From the NCBI GenBank assembly GCA_020432595.1, contig JAGQGA010000026.1, positions 1 through 19,876 on the forward strand: a stretch of 19,876 nucleotides of DNA, given 5' to 3'. Source of the stretch: Anaerolineales bacterium. Its GTDB lineage: Bacteria; Chloroflexota; Anaerolineae; Promineifilales; Promineifilaceae. The notes beneath the pieces were generated by a model that worked only from the letters and a program-made list of their open reading frames with translations, did not search any database and had not been told where the DNA came from. Shown piece by piece: positions 1 through 7,403 of the stretch (the stretch's first letter is position 1; each line of letters starts with the position of its first letter). Made by a program: the position numbers and the translations under genes.

Positions 1-904
1 CCCCTTCTTCTTGCAGATATTGCCTGATGCGCGGAACAACGCCCCCTGATAGCATGTTGCCCTGTGGGCCGCGCTGACCACGGCCTTTTTGTTGAGGGTT
101 CGCCTTTTGCTGTGGATTGCCTTTGGGTGGGGTCGCGGCTTCGCCCCCGATGGCAGGCGCCGCGCATCCCAAAATCGGAATCGCCAGCACGCCTTGAAAA
201 CGGTACTGGTCGCCCTCTGCTTGCACCAGCTGATGCGTTGCGGGAATGGTTGTGAGTGCGTCTTGTTCTGCGAGGAAGTCGGTGAGCCATTGCTCGGCCT
301 GTACACCGCGCTGTACACCGTCCGCGACCATCTCTTCGACCAGGCGCACGGCTCCGTTGAGTTGGGAAAGTGCTGGCAGCGACTGCGCGGCTGCTGCCAG
401 CACGCGCTCTTGCGTCTCAGGTGTGATTTTGAGCGTTGTCAGCCGCTGCCGCAGAAAGGCGAGTTGTGATGGGTGCTGCACAGCCTGTTCGCACGTCTCT
501 TTGCTCCATGCAACAGGGTCGAGATAGAGTTCTTGTAGGAGATTAACGGCCGTTACCCAGCGTCGCCCTGCACGCGGATCAAGAATCTGGTAGAGAAAGC
601 CAGCTTTGTTCCAGACGATCACGGGGCGCGGCGGGTCTTCGGGAATGAGGCGGATAAAGACAATGGTGGGATGGGGCGCGGCAAGGATATATTCGGCCGA
701 AACTCCCAACGCACCCACCTCACAGCCCACCGCCCGCGCCGCCTTTGCCAGCCCTTCCACGTGCTCCTTAACCGATCTGCCGGGACGCGGCAACACGCCA
801 TTGATCTGTTCAGCAGGCAAGGCCACATCATACCCGGCATGAATCATTTGCAGAATGGCAAGGCGCGGATCTTGTGCGCGTGTTATTTTGGGGAAAAATT
901 TCAT
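1..904 (-). CDS. N-terminal part of a protein with a degenerate C39-peptidase-like domain, probably an ABC exporter (3' end outside window)
   Basis: An uninterrupted reading frame of 301 codons runs from ATG at 904 to the window edge, so the stop is not visible. Residues about 10-130 have the layout of a C39 (bacteriocin-exporter) peptidase domain: a helix with LAILQMI, a GRSVKEHVEGLAKAARAVG helix region, and a strand ending LDPRAGRRW (D109-P110). The catalytic DCG is replaced by DPR (residues 12-14) and no HFVVL-type His is present, so it should be inactive as a protease. Residues 130-240 look helical, then a Pro/Gln/Gly linker follows (261-283, two NPQQK units). The last residues, VPRIRQYLQEEG, resemble the opening of a second C39 domain. 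It lies 51 nt after the C-A-T-TE gene on the same strand, so it is likely the last part of the same operon and may export the product. No Shine-Dalgarno is visible; TTG at 910 is an alternative start. That it is coding is secure; the exporter call is inference. Confidence 0.7.
   Translation of the reverse strand, partial: MKFFPKITRAQDPRLAILQMIHAGYDVALPAEQINGVLPRPGRSVKEHVEGLAKAARAVGCEVGALGVSAEYILAAPHPTIVFIRLIPEDPPRPVIVWNKAGFLYQILDPRAGRRWVTAVNLLQELYLDPVAWSKETCEQAVQHPSQLAFLRQRLTTLKITPETQERVLAAAAQSLPALSQLNGAVRLVEEMVADGVQRGVQAEQWLTDFLAEQDALTTIPATHQLVQAEGDQYRFQGVLAIPILGCAAPAIGGEAATPPKGNPQQKANPQQKGRGQRGPQGNMLSGGVVPRIRQYLQEEG
56..124 (-). repeat. Low-complexity Pro/Gln/Gly linker with two NPQQK units
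   Basis: Codons 261-283 of the C39-like gene encode a basic linker without hydrophobic residues. It contains NPQQK twice, 6 residues apart (N263 and N269), followed by GRGQRGPQGN. It separates the degenerate C39-like and helical part from the segment that resembles the start of another C39 domain, so it is probably a flexible interdomain tether. Confidence 0.6.
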
Positions 905-955
905 TAACAATTGCTGGAGCGCAAACGCCCCATAACGTCATTCCTTACCACGAAG

Positions 956-3900
956 CTAAATGTGAATATGCTGTTGCAGCAACAACCCGACTTGGTTAAT
1001 GTAAGGCTCTCGCTCCATTTCGCCGTGATCACATGGCAGATGATGGACAATAATTGGATTTTCACAGACAGCCTCCCATCTCGCAACGACCGGGTCAGGA
1101 TCGGGCGGCGTTAGCTGAGTCGCACGGAACAAAATTAACTGTCCTGCATATTTGGCTTCAAGCGTATAGGTCGCTAAACATTGGTACATTGCTTGAAAGA
1201 ATCGCGTTCGCTGTTTAATGTAGATAACACCATCCTCTCCCGACATAAAGCTATGCTTGTCAAATAGGTCAAAAATTGCTTCCCAAAGCTCCGACTCAGG
1301 TAGTTGTTTGAATTGTGTTGTCAGTGCCTGTCCTATTTCTTTATTCAGCAGGGGTCTTGCTGTCAGTACTGTTCTTATCACCCACTCCTGATAGGTAAGC
1401 GTTAAAGACGGGCGAGTACCATCTACTCTGATGGGGGGAACTGTATCCATGATGGCAAGCACCGGAACATGTCTCCCCGCTTGTTGGAGGGCAATAGCCA
1501 GTGGAAATGCCAAGACACCGCCGGCTGAATGCCCAATGATATGCTGCCTGCTGATCTGCGCCGCAGTCAGGGGAGCGATGAAATAAGTTAGAAAGTCGGA
1601 CATCTGGCTCGGCAAAGCAACATCTTCGGGGATGACCAAGTCGCGGTACTGAAGACCGTAGACAGGCAGGCCATTTTTGGCCGCTGCGGCAAAAGCTAAG
1701 AAACTCGTCACGCTCCCCCCACGCCCTGGCAAGCAGAGTAGCGGCGTTTCCGTCGCCATCCCTTCTCGTAGCGAAACAATTTCGACATTTGTCTTGCTTT
1801 GGGTTGCGAAAAGCCCATCCTCCCCACCGCCCTTAGACATCACATAATGGCAGAATGTCCGAATTGTGGGGTAGTGGAGCAGATCGGCCAGCGGCAACCC
1901 CGCGCCCACAATCTTGCGCAGATGATACTGTACCTTGATCAGCAGCAGCGAATGACCGCCAATCTCGAAAAAGCTGTCGTCAATTCCCACTTGCTCAAGC
2001 TGTAGCTCCCGCTGCCAAATCTCAGCGACGCGCTGTTCGAGCCAACTGCGCGGTGCGATATACGCATTGGTCGCGTTTCCATAGCCACTTGGTGCAGGCA
2101 ATGCGCGGCGGTCTAGCTTTCCGCTTGGGGTCAGCGGCATTTCTGTTAGGGTGACAAATGCTGCTGGAATCATGTAATCGGGGAGGGTTTGGAGAGATGA
2201 AGGCTCAAGAATGAAGGATGAGTCGGCTGGGACGTAATAGGCGACGAGTTGCTTATCCCCCTCTGTGTCTTCGCGGGCAATGACGACCGCCTCGCGCACG
2301 CCCTCTTGTGACAGCAGGGCGTTTTCTATCTCGCCTAGCTCAATGCGGAAGCCGCGTATTTTAACTTGGAAGTCGGTTCGGCCGATATACTCAATGTTCC
2401 CATCTGGCAACCAGCGGCACAAATCGCCTGTTTTGTACAATCGGCCGAATTCCGAATGCTCAATAAACCGCTCGGCTGTGAGTTCTGGGCGATCTAAGTA
2501 CCCTCGCGCCAGAATGCCACCCATGTGCAGTTCGCCAGCGATGCCAATTGGCACAATCTGTTGCTCCTTATCGAGCAAGAACACCCGCCGATTGGGAAGC
2601 GGTTGGCCGATTGGCAAGTTGGTCGAGCTTGCCAAATTGTGGGAGGTTAACTCATAGCGTGTGGATGTAACGACCGCCTCCGTTGGGCCGTAGACGTTAA
2701 CCAAGCGCATGGCGTTATCGGGAAGCTGCTGCCACTGCTCAACCAGTTTAGGATCAATTTTTTCATTGCCAACAAGCATCAGTCGCGTCGGCAACGTTGC
2801 CACCATGGAGGGGTTGTCTAGCCAATAGGCAATGACCTGTTGACAGTAGCCAAGCGGCAGATCACAAATCGTCACGCCGTGTTTTCTAACCTGCTGATCG
2901 AATTGCTCAATCGTCCACAAATCAGAGTGGCGCAAGAGTAGCTTTGCCCCGCCGCAGAGTGCGCTAAACAATTGCTCGACCGATACGTCAAAGCTGATCG
3001 AGGCGAATAGCAACGAACAATCGTCTGAGTGAATCCCATAAAGGTCTATGACCGATTGAATATGTTGGCTAATGGCCGTGTGTGAAACAAGAACGCCTTT
3101 TGGCTGTCCCGTCGAGCCAGACGTGTAGATGCAGTAGGCTAAATTTTGGGGCGAAACGGCCGTTTGTGGGTTGTCCCGCGCTGTCTCTAATTTAATAGTG
3201 TCCACATTAACGCGCCGAAAAGCCTCTCCGTCAACAGACAGATGCGATTGCGTCAAGACAATCTTCGCCCCACTATCCGCCAGCATGTATACAATCCGCT
3301 CATCGGGATAGGTCGGGTCAAGCGGCACATACGCTCCGCCCGCCTTCAACACTGACAGCAACGCCACCATCATCTCCACTGACCGCTCCATCAACAATGC
3401 CACCAGCGTATCTGGCTGCACACCCAACTCGATTAGATGATGCGCTAGTTGATTGGCCTGTGCGTTTAGCTCGGCGTAGGTCAGTTGCGCCTCTTCAAAC
3501 AGGAGCGCAATGGCGTCTGGGGTCTTGGCAACCTGCTGTTCAAACAGGGCTTGTATCGTCTGTGGTTCGCCGTAGTTTACGGCCGTATCGTTCCACCCAT
3601 GGACAATCTGCCAACGTTCCTGCGCCGTCAAAAAATCGAGTTTTTGGATAGGGATATTTGGCGCGGTTACAATCGCTTCTAGCAACACCGCAAAATGTTG
3701 CGTCATGCGCTCTATCGTCGCCTCACTAAACAAATCGGCGTTGTATTTGAGCGCACCGACTAACGTGCCGCCAACGCCGTCTTCCATGTCGAGTGTCAAA
3801 TCGACAATCGTCGGCTGTTGGGGCATGTGATAGGGCTCAAGCAGCAATCCGCCCCACTCAACGCGGCAAGCCGAATAGTCGGTATCAGGCGCAGCAACCA

Positions 3901-5029
3901 TAAACTCTTGCAACCCTTCAGATGAAAGCGCGTTCATAAAGTTGAACCCAACCTGCATCAACGGAGAGTAGCTGGGATCGCGTTCAAAATCTGCGTGCCG
4001 AATGATTTCACTGAATGGGTAAGCCTGGTGCATTTGCGCCTTAAATGAGGCGCGTTTAACCTCGTCTAGCCATTCAATAAACGTGAGATTTGGCGTTAAA
4101 TCAGAGCGCATGGGCAAAAAGTTGGAAAAATGACCAACAATGTCCATAAATCCCGATTTAAGACGCCCTGCTGCGGGCGTGCCAACGATGATTTCAGGCT
4201 GACCGGTGTAGCGATAGAGGAGCAGTTGAAACGCTCCCAGCAGCGTCATGTAGAGGGTGCTGCCTGCTTCCTGAGTGAGCTGCTTGAGGGCAGCAGTGCG
4301 TTCGGCCGAAATCCGAAAGTAATTTTCTCTCCCATTAAATGTCTGCACAGGGGGGCGGGGATAATCTGTTGGCAGAACGAGCGGCTGCACGCACCCTAAC
4401 TCTTTTTGCCACCACGCGCCCAACTTGCTTCCCCGCTTTGCCAGCATCTCTGTTTCCCACGCCACATAGTCGGCGTAAGTCGCCTGTAAAGGGGGCAAAT
4501 TGGGTGTTAGGCCAGCACAGTAGGCAGGATAAAGCGTTTTGATCTCCCGCATCATCAACCGCACCATTGACCACCCATCAGAGACAATGAGTGGCACGGT
4601 CACCAGCAAAAGATGGCGCTGTGCGGCTTGGGTAAAGAGACGCACCCGTATGGAACACTCCTTTTCAAGATCAAACGGTTCATTGTGAGCGGCGACCACG
4701 GCCGCAAACAGTTGCGCTTCGTTGTAAACGGCCGTATCTATCTGCATAAAGTTGACCGTGCGCTGCACATGAACGGTTTGACTCAGTCCGCCTGCTGCAT
4801 CCATCTCTATCGTCGTTCGGAGAGCGTCGTGGCGATCAACAAACGCCTGAAATGTCTGACGCAAAGCCGCCACATTGACGGATGACATCACGCGCATAAC
4901 GACTGCACCGCTATACATGGCTGCCGTCGCTGGGTCTTGGCAAAGAGACCACAACGCTTGTTGCCCAATAGAAAGCGGATAAGTTGTGATGTCAGTCGAC
5001 TCTGATTTAGAAATAGGTATAGTTAGCAT
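956..5029 (-). CDS. NRPS, C*-A-T-TE, with a condensation domain lacking the HH motif
   Basis: This is a 1357-residue single-module NRPS. The C domain (about 16-450) has recognisable flanking motifs (YPLSIGQQALWSL, DRHDALRT, ATYADYVAW, IVGTPAAGR), but HHxxxDG reads PLIVSDG at 146-152, so both histidines are lost. The A domain (about 480-980) has YTSGSTGQPKG at about 635, D681 for the substrate amino group, YKTGDL and SGKLDRRALP. Its ten-residue code reads DVEDMVVVTK, to which I can assign no substrate with confidence. The T domain has IGGHSL with Ser1027. The type I thioesterase (about 1090-1357) has GHSAGG with Ser1168, Asp1195 and His1335, a complete triad. Unlike the two upstream NRPSs it has no TubC docking domain; it is preceded by a free carrier protein gene 87 nt upstream. 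An in-frame TAG four codons upstream fixes the ATG; no Shine-Dalgarno is visible. Confidence 0.95.
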   Translation of the reverse strand: MLTIPISKSESTDITTYPLSIGQQALWSLCQDPATAAMYSGAVVMRVMSSVNVAALRQTFQAFVDRHDALRTTIEMDAAGGLSQTVHVQRTVNFMQIDTAVYNEAQLFAAVVAAHNEPFDLEKECSIRVRLFTQAAQRHLLLVTVPLIVSDGWSMVRLMMREIKTLYPAYCAGLTPNLPPLQATYADYVAWETEMLAKRGSKLGAWWQKELGCVQPLVLPTDYPRPPVQTFNGRENYFRISAERTAALKQLTQEAGSTLYMTLLGAFQLLLYRYTGQPEIIVGTPAAGRLKSGFMDIVGHFSNFLPMRSDLTPNLTFIEWLDEVKRASFKAQMHQAYPFSEIIRHADFERDPSYSPLMQVGFNFMNALSSEGLQEFMVAAPDTDYSACRVEWGGLLLEPYHMPQQPTIVDLTLDMEDGVGGTLVGALKYNADLFSEATIERMTQHFAVLLEAIVTAPNIPIQKLDFLTAQERWQIVHGWNDTAVNYGEPQTIQALFEQQVAKTPDAIALLFEEAQLTYAELNAQANQLAHHLIELGVQPDTLVALLMERSVEMMVALLSVLKAGGAYVPLDPTYPDERIVYMLADSGAKIVLTQSHLSVDGEAFRRVNVDTIKLETARDNPQTAVSPQNLAYCIYTSGSTGQPKGVLVSHTAISQHIQSVIDLYGIHSDDCSLLFASISFDVSVEQLFSALCGGAKLLLRHSDLWTIEQFDQQVRKHGVTICDLPLGYCQQVIAYWLDNPSMVATLPTRLMLVGNEKIDPKLVEQWQQLPDNAMRLVNVYGPTEAVVTSTRYELTSHNLASSTNLPIGQPLPNRRVFLLDKEQQIVPIGIAGELHMGGILARGYLDRPELTAERFIEHSEFGRLYKTGDLCRWLPDGNIEYIGRTDFQVKIRGFRIELGEIENALLSQEGVREAVVIAREDTEGDKQLVAYYVPADSSFILEPSSLQTLPDYMIPAAFVTLTEMPLTPSGKLDRRALPAPSGYGNATNAYIAPRSWLEQRVAEIWQRELQLEQVGIDDSFFEIGGHSLLLIKVQYHLRKIVGAGLPLADLLHYPTIRTFCHYVMSKGGGEDGLFATQSKTNVEIVSLREGMATETPLLCLPGRGGSVTSFLAFAAAAKNGLPVYGLQYRDLVIPEDVALPSQMSDFLTYFIAPLTAAQISRQHIIGHSAGGVLAFPLAIALQQAGRHVPVLAIMDTVPPIRVDGTRPSLTLTYQEWVIRTVLTARPLLNKEIGQALTTQFKQLPESELWEAIFDLFDKHSFMSGEDGVIYIKQRTRFFQAMYQCLATYTLEAKYAGQLILFRATQLTPPDPDPVVARWEAVCENPIIVHHLPCDHGEMEREPYINQVGLLLQQHIHI
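2321..2450 (-). repeat. Near-identical A-domain segment, copy 1
   Basis: These 130 nt, in the A-domain C-terminal subdomain of the C*-A-T-TE gene, match 15181-15310 at 113 of 130 positions by hand count. The first 80 nt match at 73 of 80, including an exact run of 21. The encoded segment spans YKTGDL to GFRIELGEIEN. Confidence 0.8.
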
Positions 5030-5116
5030 AGAAAATCTAAGCTAGCACGGGCAAACTTGCCACGCGCCATCGTTTTTTCAAAACACTTGATAGAAAAGCA
5101 CCTCATGCCGCCCATC
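5030..5116 (-). other. Gap between carrier protein and second NRPS
   Basis: These 87 nt contain no reading frame I support, no convincing promoter and no terminator. Read on the minus strand it contains GGCAAGTTTGCC, a weak inverted repeat without a following T-run. It leads into the NRPS ATG without a Shine-Dalgarno. Confidence 0.4.
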
Positions 5117-5398
5117 TCATATATGGGCAAGTTTTGTGTTCATAACCAGCGTCGCAACTGCATTGATCGTCTCAAAGTTCTCCAGCACAATTGCATCTGG
5201 CTCAACCTCTACGTCAAATGCCTCTTCCATAAACGCCATCAGGCGAAAAAGCCCCATTGAATCAACAATTCCCTGCTCAATCAGCTTTGTGTCGTTATCA
5301 ATTGCTGCGTTTTCCACGTCATAGAGAAGTTGTTTCGTGATAAATTGATTGATGCGTGCTGCAACTTCGTCATGTGAGTCATGCCCATTGTTATTCAT
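5117..5398 (-). CDS. Free-standing acyl/peptidyl carrier protein
   Basis: This is a 93-residue protein of the size and helical layout of a discrete carrier protein. The phosphopantetheine site is IVDSMGL with Ser47, and the acidic helix II and III region (MEEAFDVEVEPDAI) follows. D-S-M/L-G/E sites of this kind are typical of DltC-like and PltL-like stand-alone carriers rather than the GGHSL/GGDSI sites of the modular T domains here. A Shine-Dalgarno CAGGAA lies 6 nt before the ATG. It sits between the halogenase-like gene (30 nt gap) and the C*-A-T-TE gene (87 nt gap). In known clusters such carriers hold an aminoacyl or acyl substrate while a flavin halogenase or oxidase acts on it. That role is inference here: no dedicated stand-alone A domain or proline dehydrogenase is in the window to load it. 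Confidence 0.9.
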   Translation of the reverse strand: MNNNGHDSHDEVAARINQFITKQLLYDVENAAIDNDTKLIEQGIVDSMGLFRLMAFMEEAFDVEVEPDAIVLENFETINAVATLVMNTKLAHI

Positions 5399-5428
5399 TG
5401 TTATTCCTGTGTAAAAAGTGTCTAATTG

Positions 5429-6745
5429 TTAGATTGCCAATCTTTCTAAAACGCGATACCGTCTCTTGCGGAACTGCGCCTCATCGAGATTGTCATCTTC
5501 GATTAGATGGAAAAAGTTGTCGGCCCGCGTCGTCATCTGCGACACCGTCGCCATCAACTCTTGCTCCGTTTTGCTTTCAAATGTTACCATCGCCCGTGCC
5601 AGTTCGCTGGCATGATTTCCAGAGCGATAGCCAGGCAACGCCAGAGAACGAGCCACCTCCAAACGCCCTGTCAGTTGCTTGCTGTAAAGGGTTTGATAGC
5701 TCTCCGTTCGTTCGGGTTTTTTGAAACAGCGATCAATACTCCACGCTGCTGTGTAGGCGGAGTACATGCCGATGATAACCCCCGCTGAGAAAATCGGATC
5801 GATAAACCCTGCTGCATCCCCCACGAGGAAGTAACCGGGGCCAGCCAACTGTGTTGACCGATAGGAGTAATCTTGCACACCCGCCACACTCTTTTCATGG
5901 TAGGTTGCTTCCGCTAACAGCTCTTTGAGATAGGGTATTTCCGCACACTTCTTTAAGAAATAGCTTTCCCACGTCTCCCCATTTGTCTTGGCCGCTTTGA
6001 GCTGATCAACGGGCAAAATAAGACCCACGCTCGTTTTATCGCGGAGCGGAATGTGCCACACCCAGCCCCAGTCGCCGCTGTCGGGTATCCACGTCACAAA
6101 TGTGGTTGTCGGAATTTCACTGAGACGCTCAAAGGGATAGGCTCGCCCATCCGTTGAAATATACTTTGAATTGTCAAAGTACCCCCACAGACTGGCAAAC
6201 CGAAAGCCTTCATCAAGCACGCGCGTTCCCATTTGTTTAGCAATGACAGAACTCTGCCCACTGGCATCAACGACAAAGCGACAGGTGATAGCACCTGTTG
6301 TGCGCTCCGCCAGACGGCGATAGTGAACGATAGGCTGTGTTTCATTGCTAAAGTCAACGTTTGTAACCGCCACTTCTTCACAAACGGTTGCGCCTGTCTC
6401 GGCCGCATGGGTCAGCAAAATATGATCAAAGCGATCCCGCTCGACATGCAAACTGGGGCGCGTATGCCCGAAATCTTTGAAACCCACTTGGGAGATCATA
6501 TCTTTCCACACGACAGTGCCACCGGCCTTTTTCGTAAAGCCTTCTGCTTCAATTTTGGCACTCACCCCGGCCTCATCACAGTAACGCCACACGTGTGGCA
6601 GTAAGCTTTCGCCGACATGGGGGCGTGGGTGTTTTGCCCGTTCAAACAAGACGACATCGTATCCTTTCTGAGTGAGATACGTTGCTGTTAGGCTGCCTGA
6701 TGGCCCACCACCGATAACCACCACATCACATAACGTTTTATCCAT
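5429..6745 (-). CDS. FAD-dependent halogenase-like monooxygenase
   Basis: This 438-residue flavoprotein belongs to the tryptophan-halogenase/PrnC-like superfamily. The N-terminal FAD-binding Rossmann motif is GGGPSG (12-17), and the second FAD contact is LVGDAAGFIDP (about 307-317). Halogenase hallmarks are present: GF..K.G (F70, K73, G75), where the Lys is the usual hypohalite-relaying residue; WVWHIP (W228, W230, I232); and F314-x-x-P317-x-x-S320-x-G322, a signature proposed for flavin halogenases. The expected reaction is halide-, FADH2- and O2-dependent halogenation of an electron-rich ring such as phenol, pyrrole or indole. The substrate may be carrier-bound, as in PltA/PltL systems, because a free carrier protein gene follows 30 nt downstream. 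No flavin reductase gene is visible. The start overlaps the preceding hydrolase gene by 8 nt with a good GGAGA Shine-Dalgarno. A non-halogenating monooxygenase of the same fold is the alternative. Confidence 0.85.
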   Translation of the reverse strand: MDKTLCDVVVIGGGPSGSLTATYLTQKGYDVVLFERAKHPRPHVGESLLPHVWRYCDEAGVSAKIEAEGFTKKAGGTVVWKDMISQVGFKDFGHTRPSLHVERDRFDHILLTHAAETGATVCEEVAVTNVDFSNETQPIVHYRRLAERTTGAITCRFVVDASGQSSVIAKQMGTRVLDEGFRFASLWGYFDNSKYISTDGRAYPFERLSEIPTTTFVTWIPDSGDWGWVWHIPLRDKTSVGLILPVDQLKAAKTNGETWESYFLKKCAEIPYLKELLAEATYHEKSVAGVQDYSYRSTQLAGPGYFLVGDAAGFIDPIFSAGVIIGMYSAYTAAWSIDRCFKKPERTESYQTLYSKQLTGRLEVARSLALPGYRSGNHASELARAMVTFESKTEQELMATVSQMTTRADNFFHLIEDDNLDEAQFRKRRYRVLERLAI

Positions 6746-7391
6746 TGTTGTTCTCCGTTAAAATGTCTTCGATGTATTGCGTTAGTAGTTGATTGAAAAT
6801 TGCACTTTTTTCTTGATGGGGAACATGCCCCGCGCCAGCAATGATCTGTACAGCCCCACGCCAAAGCGTCGGCATTTCTAATGCCTCCAGCTGAGCAAGG
6901 TTGACAAACGGTTCATTCTCTCCCTGAAACACCGCGAGGGGTTGTGTCATCGCACTTATCATCTGGATTGCTCTTTTCTCTAGTCTAAAAAAGTTACCCT
7001 CTTTAAAAATGGGCAACGTGCCGCAAAAAGCAAAGCCGGCCGCCTGCGGCAACTGTGTGCTGGTGTAAATAGCAACTGTCCCGCCATAGCTAGACCCATA
7101 AAAAACGGCGTGGGGAACGTTGAGTTTTTCGGCCGTTTGCGCCACAAGCTCTGCGTGCTGTTGCGGTGCTATCTTGTGCTGCAAATCGTGAGCAACCGAC
7201 TCGCCGCCGTGTCCTGGCAGGTCAATGGCGATGACGTGGAAGCGTTCGCCAAACTCCCCCTCTAGCTGTGGGCGAAAGGTCAATGCGTCCCCACCATTAC
7301 CGTGTAGCAGAACGACGGGATAGCCGCGCCCCGCGCTCTCACAGTAGACGACGGTATCCTCACCAATTTGCAGCGACTGCTTGATCATCAT
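6738..7391 (-). CDS. Small alpha/beta-hydrolase, possibly a type II thioesterase or peptide-tailoring hydrolase
   Basis: This is a 217-residue alpha/beta-hydrolase. It has an oxyanion-type HGNGG (30-34), a nucleophile elbow GSSYGG with Ser101, and a C-terminal His189 in GAGHVPHQE. The acid position after strand 6/7 reads GENEP, with Glu160 where most members have Asp. Family members usually run 250-280 residues. Here the lid between strand 6 and the acid loop is cut to about 30 residues, so the active site should be open, as needed for a bulky or carrier-bound substrate. It may hydrolyse a product or free a tailored residue from a carrier, but no substrate can be read from the sequence. It begins 12 nt after the radical-SAM stop and its end overlaps the halogenase start by 8 nt, so the two are translationally coupled. 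TTG at 7400 is an alternative start; neither has a strong Shine-Dalgarno. Confidence 0.88.
   Translation of the reverse strand: MMIKQSLQIGEDTVVYCESAGRGYPVVLLHGNGGDALTFRPQLEGEFGERFHVIAIDLPGHGGESVAHDLQHKIAPQQHAELVAQTAEKLNVPHAVFYGSSYGGTVAIYTSTQLPQAAGFAFCGTLPIFKEGNFFRLEKRAIQMISAMTQPLAVFQGENEPFVNLAQLEALEMPTLWRGAVQIIAGAGHVPHQEKSAIFNQLLTQYIEDILTENNNG
6752..6756 (-). promoter_or_regulatory. Shine-Dalgarno of the halogenase gene, inside the hydrolase gene
   Basis: GGAGA lies 6 nt upstream of the ATG at 6745 and within the last codons of the hydrolase gene (ACG GAG AAC). It supports that ATG and, with the 8-nt gene overlap, suggests coupled translation of the two proteins. Confidence 0.75.
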
Positions 7392-7403
7392 CTTGCCCAA
7401 AAA

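Noticed and set aside
64..527. Overlapping plus-strand reading frames of 63-126 codons
   Set aside because: They lie antisense to the 301-codon minus-strand frame that follows the operon and shows C39-like features. Their translations are low in recognisable motifs and rich in Arg, Cys and Ser, as expected of shadow frames.
606..907. Plus- and minus-strand short frames of 73-78 codons
   Set aside because: These are other frames of the same C39-like gene. None has a Shine-Dalgarno or a recognisable domain.
5048..5066. Inverted repeat GGCAA..TTGCC as a transcription terminator
   Set aside because: The stem is only 4-5 bp and no T-run follows on the minus strand. The gap separates genes that appear to work together.
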